Of a stretch of 64,000 bases of DNA, positions 1 to 9,006 are shown piece by piece. The stretch lies in assembly GCA_000702085.1 (NCBI GenBank), contig KL370861.1:852591-916590 (forward strand). The letters run 5' to 3'. The notes below the pieces were generated by a model. That model was not told the origin of the DNA. It worked only from the letters and a program-made list of their open reading frames with translations, and ran no database searches. The translations under genes and the position numbers were made by a program. This DNA is from Lachnospiraceae bacterium P6A3 (GTDB lineage: Bacteria > Bacillota > Clostridia > Lachnospirales > Lachnospiraceae). Every line of letters begins with the position of its first letter. Position 1 is the first letter of the stretch.

Positions 1-263
1 ACAACCAGCGCTTCATATATGGATGAATCACCGTGAGGGTGATATTTACCCATGGTATCACCGACGATTCTCGCACTCTTTCTGTATGGCTTATCGTAAG
101 TGATTCCCAGTTCTCTCATATCATAAAGAGTACGTCTCTGAACCGGCTTAAGACCGTCTCTTACATCCGGAAGAGCTCTGGATACGATAACGCTCATGGC
201 ATAGTCCACATAGGACCTTTGCATCTCTTCCGAGTATTCTGTTTTGATTATCTTTTCTTCCAT
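1..263 (-). CDS. gyrA: Type IIA topoisomerase subunit A (GyrA/ParC), N-terminal part, cut by window edge
   Basis: Only the first 87 or so codons lie in the window. The translation begins [14 protein letters not shown] and continues with the hallmarks of the GyrA/ParC breakage-reunion domain: [21 protein letters not shown], then LKPVQRR, and [16 protein letters not shown], the quinolone-resistance region. This subunit carries the tyrosine that cuts DNA and works with the GyrB-type subunit encoded 29 bp upstream. The wording QRRTLYDM and the location away from dnaA/recF suggest that this pair may be a second gyrase/topoisomerase IV set rather than the oriC copy; that is inference. The ribosome site is weak, so coupling to gyrB translation is plausible. 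Confidence 0.93.
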   Translation of the reverse strand, partial: MEEKIIKTEYSEEMQRSYVDYAMSVIVSRALPDVRDGLKPVQRRTLYDMRELGITYDKPYRKSARIVGDTMGKYHPHGDSSIYEALV

Positions 264-292
264 AACAATACCTGTATGCTTTTGTTTATAGA

Positions 293-2218
293 TCAGATAT
301 CAAGATTTGCGGCAGTTGCATGCTCGTAAATGAATGTCTTTCTGGGAGGTACGTCCGTACCCATCAGAAGCTCCGTCGTCTCAGATGCCATTCTGGCATC
401 TTCGATCTCTACAAGCTTAAGTCTTCTGGTCTTGGGATCAAGCGTGGTTTCCCAGAGCTGGTCGGGATCCATCTCACCCAGACCTTTATATCTCTGGAGA
501 GTGAAGGGACCTTTATGCTTAGCCCTGTATTTCTCAAGAGCCTTGTCATCATATAAGTATTCTTCCTCTCCCTTTGAAGGCATTGCCTTATAAAGAGGAG
601 GCATAGCGATATAGATATGACCTTCAAATATCAGCTCCGGCATAAATCTGTAGAAAAGAGTAAGGAGAAGCGTTGAGATATGAGCTCCGTCCACATCCGC
701 ATCGGCCATGATTATGATCTTGTCATAACGAAGCTTGCTGATATCAAAGTCATTTCCGTATCCTTCCGAAAAACCGCATCCGAAAGCATTGATCATTGTT
801 TTGATCTCGGCATTTTCAAGTATCTTATTGATGGAAGCCTTCTCCACATTGAGGATCTTACCTCTGATCGGAAGGATTGCCTGGAACATACGGTCACGCG
901 CCGTCTTGGCCGAGCCGCCTGCGGAATCTCCCTCTACGATAAAGATCTCGCACTTATCGGCTTCCTTGGATACACAGTTTGCCAGCTTACCGTTTGAATC
1001 AAAAGAAAACTTCTGCTTAGTAAGCAGATTTGTTTTGGCCTTCTCTTCGGCTTTTCTGATCTTGGCAGCCTTATCGGCACTCTCTATAACCGCTTTTAGG
1101 ACATCCAGATGTCTGTCAAAATATCTGACAACCTCATCTCCGGTAACCTTGGCAACCGCTTTGGATGCATCCTGGTTATCGAGCTTGGTCTTGGTCTGAC
1201 CTTCGAAAGTGGGTGCGGGATGCTTGATGGAAACGACTGCGGTCATACCGTTTCTTACTTCGGTACCGGAATAGTTCGCATCCTTATCCTTAAGATTACC
1301 CAGCTGTCTTGCATAGGAATTTATGACGGTTGTGAACTGGGTCTTAAAACCGGTCAGATGAGTTCCGCCCTCGGAGTTATATATGTTGTTGCAGAAACCG
1401 AGTACATTTTCATGAAACTCATTTACATATTGGAATGCAATCTCAACCTGGATGCCTTCAGACTCTCCCGAAATGGAAATGATCTCGGTAACGGGATCCT
1501 TTAATTTATTGAGATCCTTAAGGAAACCCACAATGCCTTCAGGCTCATGGAAAGTAACAGTATCGGGTTCGTCCCCTCTTACATCCTTATACTCGATGGT
1601 AAGGCCGGGATTAAGATATGCGGTCTCGTGAAGTCTGCTCTTAACCTCATCCTCTTTGAATCTGGTTCTGTCAAAGATGGTGTCATCGGGAAGGAAATTA
1701 ATTGTTGTTCCGTGATCTCTGGTCTTACCCTGTGAAGGCAGAAGTCCGTCTACAAGTTCAACTGTAGGCTCGCCTTTCTGATAACTGTCCTTGTAAATGT
1801 TACCGTCTCTTTTGATCGTGATATCAAATCTCGAAGAAAGAGCGTTAACAACCGAAGAACCTACACCATGAAGTCCTCCGCTGGTCTTGTAAGCATTATT
1901 ATCAAACTTACCGCCGGCATGAAGGGTGGTAAGTACGAGTCTTTCTGCGGAAATCCCCTTCTCATGACGTCCTACGGGAATGCCTCTTCCGTTATCGGAT
2001 ACGGTACATGATCCGTCTTTTTCCAAAGTAACTTTGATGGTATCGCAAAATCCCGCAAGATGTTCATCCACGGAATTATCTACTATTTCGTATATAAGAT
2101 GATTCAAACCCTTTGTAGACACCGAACCGATGTACATACCGGGACGGACTCTTACGGCTTCAAGACCTTCGAGTACCGTGATACTTCGTTCATCATAATT
2201 ATCTTTTTTAGGTGCCAT
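293..2218 (-). CDS. gyrB: Type IIA topoisomerase subunit B (GyrB/ParE)
   Basis: The ATPase subunit of DNA gyrase or topoisomerase IV, 641 residues, a usual length for Gram-positive GyrB. In order: the GHKL ATPase fold with GMYIGS, the IVDNSVDE helix, DNGRGIP and [15 protein letters not shown]; the transducer with QTKTKLDN; then a TOPRIM domain with EGDSAGGSA near residue 430 and the metal-binding DADVDGAH near 505, and the C-terminal RYKGLGEM. The start is preceded by AAGGAG and a good promoter. [10 protein letters not shown] is more GyrB-like than ParE-like. The neighbourhood (degV, recG) is not the dnaA-recF locus, so another gyrB may exist elsewhere in the genome. Confidence 0.95.
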   Translation of the reverse strand: MAPKKDNYDERSITVLEGLEAVRVRPGMYIGSVSTKGLNHLIYEIVDNSVDEHLAGFCDTIKVTLEKDGSCTVSDNGRGIPVGRHEKGISAERLVLTTLHAGGKFDNNAYKTSGGLHGVGSSVVNALSSRFDITIKRDGNIYKDSYQKGEPTVELVDGLLPSQGKTRDHGTTINFLPDDTIFDRTRFKEDEVKSRLHETAYLNPGLTIEYKDVRGDEPDTVTFHEPEGIVGFLKDLNKLKDPVTEIISISGESEGIQVEIAFQYVNEFHENVLGFCNNIYNSEGGTHLTGFKTQFTTVINSYARQLGNLKDKDANYSGTEVRNGMTAVVSIKHPAPTFEGQTKTKLDNQDASKAVAKVTGDEVVRYFDRHLDVLKAVIESADKAAKIRKAEEKAKTNLLTKQKFSFDSNGKLANCVSKEADKCEIFIVEGDSAGGSAKTARDRMFQAILPIRGKILNVEKASINKILENAEIKTMINAFGCGFSEGYGNDFDISKLRYDKIIIMADADVDGAHISTLLLTLFYRFMPELIFEGHIYIAMPPLYKAMPSKGEEEYLYDDKALEKYRAKHKGPFTLQRYKGLGEMDPDQLWETTLDPKTRRLKLVEIEDARMASETTELLMGTDVPPRKTFIYEHATAANLDI

Positions 2219-2299
2219 AAAAACTCCTTGTGAAATCAGACTTGCAGATAAACACTGTGTTTTACGTGAAACCCCCGAACAATCGTTTGCAACTTCTAA

Positions 2300-2328
2300 A
2301 TTCTATCATAGATTTTGAAAAGTGACAA
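2300..2328 (-). promoter_or_regulatory. Sigma-A promoter for gyrB-gyrA
   Basis: On the minus strand TTGTCA (2323-2328) and TAGAAT (2300-2305) are separated by 17 bp, about 80 bp upstream of the gyrB start. The -35 box overlaps the T-tract of the preceding degV terminator. Confidence 0.65.
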
Positions 2329-2356
2329 CAAAAAATCCACTACATGTAGTGGATTT
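2327..2356 (-). terminator. Rho-independent terminator after degV
   Basis: A perfect 24-bp palindrome (2333-2356) is followed on the minus strand by a run of six T residues. It lies about 80 bp past the degV stop and just before the gyrB promoter. Confidence 0.75.
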
Positions 2357-2437
2357 AATGCCGCTAAAAATATGAATTTTTTTATTCAATAACAATTGTT
2401 TTGAGTGAAATATTTTGGCTTTTCTACGAATTTTCGA

Positions 2438-3304
2438 TCAAATCTTTTTTGAAACAGCAACAGCAAGAGCTCCCGGACCGATATGACAGGAAATTGAAAG
2501 GGACAAAGGTCTCTTTACAATCTCATAACCGGGAAATGCTTCAAGTACTTCCTTTTCAAACTGCTCCGCTGCTTCAAGAGAATCGGTATATGCAATCTCA
2601 AGATGAACATTATGGCATTTATCGGTACATCCGAATCTGGTCTCCATATCGTTCTTGATTGCTTTTATCATAATGTCCTTACCGCCCTGTACGGTACGGG
2701 TCTTACTGAAGGAATCAAGCTTTTCTCCCTGAATCTGGAGAATCGGTTTGATCCTGAGAAGGGTACCGATGGCAGCCGCAGCAGGGGTAAGCCTTCCGCC
2801 CTTCTTAAGATACTCGAGCGTATCGATCATAATGTAGATACTGCTCTCGAACTTTACTCTCTCAAGTTCATCCTTTACCTGTCTTGCATTCATTCCTCTA
2901 CCTATCAGTTCAAGAGCATCAATGCAGGACTGTCTGAGAGTCACAGAAATTCTCTGATTGTCGACAACCTGTACTTTATCATCGTAATGCTGAGCAAGAA
3001 GGTATGCCGATCCGCATGATCCTGAAAGTCCGCTTGACATAGGGATATGAACTATCTCATCGTACTCTTCAAGAAGTTTGTCCCAGGTCTTCATGACCTC
3101 CTCGGGAGAAGGCTGGCTGGTATGAATCTCTTCACCGCCCTTTAATCTCTCATAAAACTCTTCCTGTGTCAGAGTAACTCCGTCAAGATACTCTTTGCCG
3201 CCGATAAAAAACGGCATGGGAATAACTGTTATACCGAGTTCTTTTCCTTCCTCAACAGACATGGAGCTGTTGGTATCGGTAACAACTGCTATTTTTGAAC
3301 TCAT
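2438..3304 (-). CDS. DegV family fatty-acid-binding protein (FakB-like)
   Basis: A 288-residue DegV-family protein. These proteins bind a long-chain fatty acid and present it to the kinase FakA, which makes acyl-phosphate for phospholipid synthesis. Visible family features are the N-terminal IAVVTDTNSSM strand-turn, the HTSQPSP loop, the IPMSSGLSG motif that contacts the carboxylate, the TLEYLKKGGR segment and the C-terminal HIGPGALAV. The start has a strong GGAGGGAG ribosome site. A FakA-type kinase gene lies 2.2 kb upstream on the same strand, with recG in between, which makes a FakA-FakB partnership likely. Fatty acid specificity cannot be read from the sequence. Confidence 0.92.
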   Translation of the reverse strand: MSSKIAVVTDTNSSMSVEEGKELGITVIPMPFFIGGKEYLDGVTLTQEEFYERLKGGEEIHTSQPSPEEVMKTWDKLLEEYDEIVHIPMSSGLSGSCGSAYLLAQHYDDKVQVVDNQRISVTLRQSCIDALELIGRGMNARQVKDELERVKFESSIYIMIDTLEYLKKGGRLTPAAAAIGTLLRIKPILQIQGEKLDSFSKTRTVQGGKDIMIKAIKNDMETRFGCTDKCHNVHLEIAYTDSLEAAEQFEKEVLEAFPGYEIVKRPLSLSISCHIGPGALAVAVSKKI

Positions 3305-3334
3305 CGAAAATCTCCCTCCAAAAAACGTGCGTTA

Positions 3335-5413
3335 TTATATAGTCCTGAAATCCAGGAAATTTCTTCCGTAGAATTCAGCTTCTTCTCTTATCAATGCATT
3401 TTCGGGCGAGTGCAGATTTCTGTCTTTTGCGAGAATTTCATCACATAAATCAGATGCCTCGGAAAGCAGATCCGCGTCCGCAAAAACATCAGCGATCTTA
3501 AAAGCAAAATCACCGCTCTGTCTGACTCCGAACAATTCACCCGGCCCTCTGGTCTTAAGATCATATGACGCAATTTCAAATCCGTCAGTGGTTTTGGCTA
3601 AGATACCAAGTCTCTCGGTGGTTTTTTCATCGGACTTGGATGTCATAAAGATTGCATATCCCTGATCCTTTCCTCTTCCCACTCTTCCTCTCAGCTGGTG
3701 AAGCTGTGAAAGGCCGAATCTTTCCGAATTTTCGATCATCATGACCGTTGCATTCGGAACATTTATTCCGACTTCGATAACCGTAGTCGATATCAGAATA
3801 TCGATATCTCCGGAAGAAAATCTGTCGAGAATGTTTTCTTTTTCCGAAGGTTTCATCTTACCGTGAAGATATGAAATTCTGTATTTTTCACCCAGGACTT
3901 CTTTCAGATCATCCGCATAGTCGACTACATTTCTGAGTTCGGAATCCGATTCCTCGTCATCCGAAGCTTCGACCATGGGACATATGATGTATACCTGATG
4001 ACCTTTTGCAATCTCATCCCGGATAAAATTATTAGCGGAGTTTCTGTAGGATTCTCCTACAACGCAGCTCTTTATGGGGCTTCTGCCTTCAGGCATGTCT
4101 TTTATGGCAGATATGCTCAGGTCACCGTATAAAACAATGGCCAGGGTTCTCGGGATAGGTGTAGCACTCATTACAAGGATATGAGGACCGATTCCTTTGC
4201 CAGCCAGAGTCTCTCTTTGTCTTACACCGAATCTGTGCTGTTCATCGGTAACAACAAGTCCGAGATTCTTATATATAACCTTGTCCTGAATAAGTGCATG
4301 TGTTCCTATAACAAGGTTGGCCTCGCCGCTTTCTATTTCTTCATAGATCTTACGCTTTCCGGCTGCCGTAACCGATCCCGTCAGAAGCACAGGCTTAAAC
4401 GGCAGATTATACTTTATCGTAAGATCGGAAATCGTCTTATAATGCTGCGTAGCAAGAACTTCGGTGGGAGCCATGAAAGCACCCTGATAACCGTTTGCGA
4501 CAGTATTAAGGAGTCCGGCAATCGCAACAATAGTCTTACCGCTTCCAACGTCTCCCTGAACAAGCCTGTTCATTACGGTATCGCCGGAAAGATCCTCAAG
4601 AATTTCCTTTACCGCTTTGGTCTGCCCTTTGGTCAGCTTATAGGGAAGCTGCTCAATAAAGTGCTTAACTTCGGCGGATTCAACCATGGGGCATGTATTT
4701 GGTGCGCCTTTGAGAAGATCTTTATTTTTCCGAAGATACAGGATAAAAAAGAACAATTCATCAAACGAAAGCCTTCTTCTGCCGATCAGACTTTCTTTCT
4801 CATCAGCAGGGGAATGGATCATTCTGTAAGCATCCTTTGAGGATACAAGACCAAGCTTATCCCTGAAATCACTCTTCAGGTAATCATCCGTAAAATCTGC
4901 TTTTTTCAGTGCCGACTCTTCCGCTTTTATAACGGAGGAATTTTTCAGCCCCTTGGTCAGCGGATACATGCACTGGAATTTTCCGGACAGCTCGGTGTAT
5001 TCGTCATATGCAAATTTCCTTGGCTGAACCATGGAAAACTCTTTGCCGGACTTTTTTACCCTTCCGCGGAATACGTAATATCCGCCTTTGCTGACCGCTT
5101 TTGCCATAAAGGGCATATTAAAATATTTGATAACCATATTTCCGGAATCATCACTGACTTCAATGGGAAGTATAGACATCTTGTTTTTAACGCGTCTTAA
5201 GTTGCCGACAAGATCAACCCTTACTCTGACCGCGGCAACCTCATCATTTTGCAATTCGGAGATTTTTTTCAGACCTCCGAACACAAGATATGTCCTCGGA
5301 AAATGATTCAACAGTTCATAAATATTGGTAATACCGAGGTTATGAAAATATTCTGCTGTCTTAGGTCCGACGCCTTTAAGCTCGGAAACCGGAGTGTTCC
5401 AATTATTCAGCAT
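3335..5413 (-). CDS. recG: ATP-dependent DNA helicase RecG
   Basis: A 692-residue RecG that remodels stalled replication forks and Holliday junctions. The N-terminal wedge/OB domain (VSELKGVGPKTAEYF, then VRVRVDLVGNLRRV) is followed by superfamily 2 helicase motifs: Walker A GDVGSGKT near residue 288, DEQH near 391, SATPIPRT, and the C-terminal LRGRVGRGKDQGYAIF with the TRGPGELFG hairpin typical of RecG/Mfd. Length is normal. In many Firmicutes recG follows the asp23-fakA (yloU-yloV) genes, as it does here. There is no clear ribosome site before the ATG, so translation may depend on readthrough from upstream. Confidence 0.96.
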   Translation of the reverse strand: MLNNWNTPVSELKGVGPKTAEYFHNLGITNIYELLNHFPRTYLVFGGLKKISELQNDEVAAVRVRVDLVGNLRRVKNKMSILPIEVSDDSGNMVIKYFNMPFMAKAVSKGGYYVFRGRVKKSGKEFSMVQPRKFAYDEYTELSGKFQCMYPLTKGLKNSSVIKAEESALKKADFTDDYLKSDFRDKLGLVSSKDAYRMIHSPADEKESLIGRRRLSFDELFFFILYLRKNKDLLKGAPNTCPMVESAEVKHFIEQLPYKLTKGQTKAVKEILEDLSGDTVMNRLVQGDVGSGKTIVAIAGLLNTVANGYQGAFMAPTEVLATQHYKTISDLTIKYNLPFKPVLLTGSVTAAGKRKIYEEIESGEANLVIGTHALIQDKVIYKNLGLVVTDEQHRFGVRQRETLAGKGIGPHILVMSATPIPRTLAIVLYGDLSISAIKDMPEGRSPIKSCVVGESYRNSANNFIRDEIAKGHQVYIICPMVEASDDEESDSELRNVVDYADDLKEVLGEKYRISYLHGKMKPSEKENILDRFSSGDIDILISTTVIEVGINVPNATVMMIENSERFGLSQLHQLRGRVGRGKDQGYAIFMTSKSDEKTTERLGILAKTTDGFEIASYDLKTRGPGELFGVRQSGDFAFKIADVFADADLLSEASDLCDEILAKDRNLHSPENALIREEAEFYGRNFLDFRTI

Positions 5414-5434
5414 TTTCGATATTTATACAAATTA

Positions 5435-5462
5435 AAAGAAGGTTCATAATCGAACCTTCTTT
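5435..5462 (-). terminator. Hairpin terminator between fakA and recG
   Basis: A 9-bp stem, AGAAGGTTC with GAACCTTCT, and extra A-T pairs at the base. On the minus strand it is followed by TTTTAATTT. It lies 70 bp past the fakA stop and 22 bp before the recG start, so it may work as a partial terminator inside the operon. Confidence 0.6.
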
Positions 5463-5530
5463 CCTATAATATATATGCCTATATAGTTAAACAAACCACT
5501 TAATGAAACAATTACATGTCAAGACAGGGT

Positions 5531-7192
5531 TTATTCTACGGAAACGATGTAATAATAAACAGGCTGTCCGCCATTCTGAATATCTACATCAAGAGTAGAG
5601 AACTTCTCGGCGATCTGATCCTTGAGCGCATTGGCATCATCTTCGGTAACATCCGATCCGAAGTAAAGGCTGATAAGCTCAGATGAATCATCTACCATCT
5701 CACTTATCATCTCGATCACAACCTGATTCATATCCGTTCCTACGGAAAGAATCTTCTTATCGCCGATACCCATGTAATCACCTTTTCTGATCTCGTGATC
5801 ATCAATAGAGGTATCTCTTACCGCATAGGTGATCTCACCGGTCTTAACAAGACCGATTGCTTCGATCATAGCCTGCTCATTCTCGTCCGCACTGCTGCCT
5901 GCGCTGAAATTGATGGCAGCGGTGATTCCCTGGGGAATGGTCTTGGTGGGGATTACCAGTACAACCTTGTCGGTTGTAAGATCCCTTGCCTGGTTTGCAG
6001 CCATGATAATGTTCTTATTATTGGGAAGAACGAATACGGTCTTTGCATTAACCTTCTCAACGGCATCAAGAATATCTGCTGTTGAAGGGTTCATGGTCTG
6101 GCCGCCTTCAATGACATAATCAACTCCGAGACTTCTGAAGATCTCGGCAAGTCCATCGCCTGCACTTACCGCAACAAATCCGAATTCGGAAGGCTCACCC
6201 TTGGGTTCGGGAACGGGAGCGTTTTCTGCGGTCTCGGCAGCTGCTGCCTTAACTTTAGCAGCTTCGAGTCTGCAGGTAACCTTAACGTCTGTAAGAATAC
6301 CGAATTTGATTGCCTTCTGAAGCACAAGACCGGGATCGTCGGTATTGATATCGATAACAACTTCCGATCCGCTTACCTTAAAGCTCTTAAGTTCTCCGAT
6401 ATCGGAAAGATAAGACTTAACATCGCTTTCAAGCTTGCTGTTAACATTCTTGGAAAGCATAACCTTCATTTCGGTATGATAGATATTCTTCTGAGTATCC
6501 TCGATCTTGCCGGGTCTTGAATCATCAACCTTGGCAATGGGATCGTCGGAAATGGTAAGGTCGATCTCTTTGCCGGAGAACATATCAACGGCGCCCTGAA
6601 CAACCTTCATAAGTCCGGCTCCGCCTGAGTCTACAACTCCTGCCTGTTTAAGAACGGGAAGAAGTTCGGGAGTCTGATCAAGTACTTTATATCCGTGCTC
6701 CAAAACAGCGGGAAGGATAACTTCAAGATCATCCTCGCCGTTTTCAATGAGCTCGGCAACCTTCTCACCCATACCTCTTGCTACGGTAAGAATGGTTCCC
6801 TCGGTAGGTTTCATAACAGCTTTATATGCAGTTTCAACAGCTTTGGTACATGCTGTGCCGAGAAGAGGTACAGTAATAACCTGCTCATCCCTGACAGCCT
6901 TGGTAAGACCTCTGAGAAGCTGGGATAAGATAACTCCGGAGTTTCCTCTGGCACCTCTGAGCGAACCTCCGCTCATAGCCTTGCAAAGTGACTTCATATC
7001 AGGCTCTTCGCCAAGATCTCTGACTTCCTTGGCTGCAGACATGATTGTCATAGTCATATTGGTTCCGGTATCACCGTCCGGAACAGGGAATACATTCAGC
7101 TCATTGATCTCCTCTTTGCTGTTGTTGAGGTAGATTGCTCCTGCAAGGAACATTTTGGAAAAGAGCTTAACGTCTATCTCTTTGATTGCCAC
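5531..7192 (-). CDS. fakA: DAK2 domain fatty acid kinase FakA-like (YloV)
   Basis: A 553-residue protein of the YloV/FakA family, which uses ATP to phosphorylate fatty acids held by DegV-type partners. The N-terminal DAK2/DhaL ATP-binding domain is clear: NVFPVPDGDTGTNM near residues 33-46 supplies the metal-binding aspartates, followed by SGGSLRGARGNSGVILSQ and DSGGAGLM. The central and C-terminal parts match the extended family architecture, including ETHPS-like GGQTMNPSTADI and LPNNKNIIMAA. The start codon is GTG behind GGAGGACC. It follows the Asp23 gene by 13 bp, the conserved yloU-yloV pair. Confidence 0.93.
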   Translation of the reverse strand: MAIKEIDVKLFSKMFLAGAIYLNNSKEEINELNVFPVPDGDTGTNMTMTIMSAAKEVRDLGEEPDMKSLCKAMSGGSLRGARGNSGVILSQLLRGLTKAVRDEQVITVPLLGTACTKAVETAYKAVMKPTEGTILTVARGMGEKVAELIENGEDDLEVILPAVLEHGYKVLDQTPELLPVLKQAGVVDSGGAGLMKVVQGAVDMFSGKEIDLTISDDPIAKVDDSRPGKIEDTQKNIYHTEMKVMLSKNVNSKLESDVKSYLSDIGELKSFKVSGSEVVIDINTDDPGLVLQKAIKFGILTDVKVTCRLEAAKVKAAAAETAENAPVPEPKGEPSEFGFVAVSAGDGLAEIFRSLGVDYVIEGGQTMNPSTADILDAVEKVNAKTVFVLPNNKNIIMAANQARDLTTDKVVLVIPTKTIPQGITAAINFSAGSSADENEQAMIEAIGLVKTGEITYAVRDTSIDDHEIRKGDYMGIGDKKILSVGTDMNQVVIEMISEMVDDSSELISLYFGSDVTEDDANALKDQIAEKFSTLDVDIQNGGQPVYYYIVSVE

Positions 7193-7205
7193 GAATAGGT
7201 CCTCC

Positions 7206-7568
7206 TTAGTCGATCACTCTGACGCCTTCAACGAAGATATTGATCTTCTCAACGTCGAGTCCTGTAAATTCTTCAACCTTATATTTAACGCTCTCGATAA
7301 GATTGTCAGATACCGTCAAAATGCTTACTCCGTATGCAACAATGACATGGAAATCAAGTATAAGCTTACGCTCGGGCGAAAGTCTTACATTGATACCTCT
7401 GGAAAGATTCTCTGTGCGCAGTATCTTGGCGATGCCGTCTCTCATGCTAATTCCGGCCATACCGACTATACCTATGCATTCAATGGCAACACTGCCGGCA
7501 TATTGAGCGATTACATCGTTGTCTACGACAATGTTTCCCATATGTGTATTCATGGAAGAGCTCTTCAT
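7206..7568 (-). CDS. Asp23/Gls24 family envelope stress protein (YloU)
   Basis: A 120-residue Asp23/Gls24-family protein. The family signature is visible as GNIVVDNDVIAQYAGSVAIECIGIVGM near the N-terminus and in the later IDFHVIVAYGVSI-like strand (LDFHVIVAYGVSILTV) and the FVEGVRVID end. Such small membrane-associated proteins are linked to cell-envelope stress and in many Firmicutes sit directly upstream of the FakA-type kinase, as here. A strong GGAGG ribosome site precedes the ATG. It is the promoter-proximal gene of the yloU-yloV-recG-degV set and is divergent from rpmB. Confidence 0.92.
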   Translation of the reverse strand: MKSSSMNTHMGNIVVDNDVIAQYAGSVAIECIGIVGMAGISMRDGIAKILRTENLSRGINVRLSPERKLILDFHVIVAYGVSILTVSDNLIESVKYKVEEFTGLDVEKINIFVEGVRVID

Positions 7569-7601
7569 ATAAAATCCTCCTTTACTGCAAAACTGCGATT
7601 A

Positions 7602-7610
7602 ATTATACCA
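7602..7610 (-). promoter_or_regulatory. Extended -10 promoter for the asp23-fakA operon
   Basis: The minus strand reads TGGTATAAT about 35 bp before the Asp23 start. No good -35 box is seen at 16-18 bp, so recognition may rest on the extended TGn element. Confidence 0.5.
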
Positions 7611-7652
7611 TAATATCTTCAAATAAATGTCAAATATATTGAAAAATATTTC

Positions 7653-7681
7653 TTGCATTATTAAATAGGCTCTGATAATAT
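7653..7681 (+). promoter_or_regulatory. Sigma-A promoter for rpmB
   Basis: TTGCAT and TAATAT separated by 17 bp, about 65 bp before the rpmB start. Confidence 0.65.
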
Positions 7682-7745
7682 ACATATGTTGCGTTTCAAG
7701 CGATTGATTTATGTAAATTAGATTATAACGCCGGGAGGTGAGAAT

Positions 7746-7931
7746 ATGGCAAAGTGTGATGTATGCGGAAAGGGAATCCATTTCGGGAATAATGTGAGTC
7801 ACTCTCACAGAAGATCAAATGCAATCTGGAAGTCCAACGTTCTTAGCGTAAAGTGCAAGGTTAACGGACAGTCCAAGAGAATGCATGTCTGCTCAAGATG
7901 CCTTCGCAGCGGTGCTGTAGAGCGTGCATAA
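7746..7931 (+). CDS. rpmB: 50S ribosomal protein L28
   Basis: The 61-residue L28 of the large ribosomal subunit. MAKCDVCGKGIHFGNNVSHSH at the start and the matching CSRCLRSG near the end give four cysteines (CxxC and CxxC), so this is the zinc-binding form rather than the zinc-free paralogue. The GGGAGGTGAG ribosome site is very strong. It stands alone between its own promoter and terminator and is divergent from the asp23 operon, an arrangement common in Firmicutes. Confidence 0.98.
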   Translation: MAKCDVCGKGIHFGNNVSHSHRRSNAIWKSNVLSVKCKVNGQSKRMHVCSRCLRSGAVERA

Positions 7932-7948
7932 TAGTTTAGACGATCTGA

Positions 7949-7977
7949 GAACAGGCTTCAGGGCCTGTTCTTTTTTT
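7949..7977 (+). terminator. Rho-independent terminator of rpmB
   Basis: An 8-bp stem, GAACAGGC with GCCTGTTC, followed by eight T residues on the plus strand, 18 bp after the rpmB stop. Confidence 0.9.
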
Positions 7978-7981
7978 GCGC

Positions 7982-8010
7982 AAAAAAATCCCTGCCTTTA
8001 GGGCAGGGAT
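7982..8010 (-). terminator. Rho-independent terminator of the ytfI-ytfJ-J-protein set
   Basis: A stem of ATCCCTGCC with its complement, followed on the minus strand by seven T residues, starting 4 bp past the stop of the J-domain-like gene. It is back to back with the rpmB terminator. Confidence 0.9.
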
Positions 8011-8014
8011 ATGC

Positions 8015-8578
8015 TCACGCTTTTCTTCTGTGATATTCCTTGTTTATCGCGCGGCTAAGCCTCTCGTCTCCGCACAGATTATCGGGGTGAAAGATCTTAA
8101 CCAGATCTTTATACCTTTTTCTGAGCATAGAGGGATTAGTGATGTTCGCAAACAGCACGCTTGCGATAGAGTCAAAATCATTCTCTGTAAGATGGGACAG
8201 ATCCGGCGAAGAAATATCGGACATTCCCAGTCTTCTGCTTGCCTCAAACTCTTCCTTTTCCCTTTCTAACTTACGCCTGTCTTCCTCAAGAGTTCTGAAA
8301 CCGTCTTTAAGGATCTCCATCTTCTTGTCAAAAAACATGTTTTCCTGACGGAGTCTTTGCCTCTCCTGAGTTGTGCGCCTGTTAAGCTCATTGAGTTCGT
8401 CCCTCAGGAGAACCCTGTCCTTCATAAATGATTCCTGAAGGTTTTTGAGCTCGCTCTTTTCATGATCAAGCTTCTGCTTCTCGGCATCAAGGCGCATATT
8501 TTCCTGGAAAAGAAACAATTTGAGTTTTTTTAACTCTTCCTCATTTTCAGTTTGAACTATTGTTTCCCAGTCAATCAT
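8015..8578 (-). CDS. Coiled-coil protein with C-terminal J-domain-like segment
   Basis: A 187-residue protein. Residues about 10-125 are a heptad-rich charged coiled coil (long runs of E, K, R, L). The last 45 or so residues read like the middle of a DnaJ J-domain: LRKRYKDLVKIFHPDN contains the HPD tripeptide that contacts DnaK, followed by a short helix with NKEYHRRK in place of the usual INEAYEVL. No glycine-rich or zinc domain is present. The family is otherwise unknown to me; a DnaK co-chaperone or scaffold role is inference from the HPD motif only. It follows the GerW gene by 18 bp and ends at a terminator. Confidence 0.75.
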   Translation of the reverse strand: MIDWETIVQTENEEELKKLKLFLFQENMRLDAEKQKLDHEKSELKNLQESFMKDRVLLRDELNELNRRTTQERQRLRQENMFFDKKMEILKDGFRTLEEDRRKLEREKEEFEASRRLGMSDISSPDLSHLTENDFDSIASVLFANITNPSMLRKRYKDLVKIFHPDNLCGDERLSRAINKEYHRRKA

Positions 8579-8596
8579 GCGTATTACCTGAAATTA

Positions 8597-8989
8597 TTAT
8601 TCGGGGAATGCTGCATCTCTTAATTCATCATCTTCGGGGCCGCCCTTTTTATCCTTGGAAATTCTGTGGATGACCTCGGGTACCATATCAAGAATCTTGG
8701 TGATGGAATCCTGGTTCTTAACGGATAAAAGTCTTGTATTACCGTCTTTAATGACTATTATGGCATTGGGAGAAACCTTTCCGCCCATTCCTCCCGCAGA
8801 GGAATTCTTATTATAATTTCTGCTTTCGTTGCCGCTTCCCGCAGCAACTCCGAAAGAAACATCCACAAGCGGGATTATTGTAGTATCACCGACCACTACA
8901 GGCTGACCGACAACAGTCTTGGATGAAAGAACGGCATCCATCCCGGTCAGGAGCGAATCGATAACTTCTTTTTTATTGGAATCGGCCAT
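8597..8989 (-). CDS. ytfJ: GerW/YtfJ family sporulation-type protein
   Basis: A 130-residue GerW (YtfJ) family protein. The family pattern is clear: an N-terminal helix, VVGQPVVVGDTTIIPLVDVSFG, a glycine-rich stretch with GGMGGKVSPNAIIVI, and a C-terminal VKNQDSITKILDMVPEVI. In Bacillus the homologue is needed for normal spore germination, but the family is also found in non-sporulating Clostridia, so function here is uncertain. It follows the DUF2953 gene by 17 bp, the same pairing as ytfI-ytfJ in Bacillus. The AAGGGGG ribosome site is good. Confidence 0.92.
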   Translation of the reverse strand: MADSNKKEVIDSLLTGMDAVLSSKTVVGQPVVVGDTTIIPLVDVSFGVAAGSGNESRNYNKNSSAGGMGGKVSPNAIIVIKDGNTRLLSVKNQDSITKILDMVPEVIHRISKDKKGGPEDDELRDAAFPE

Positions 8990-9006
8990 AACGGTCCCCC
9001 TTAAGA

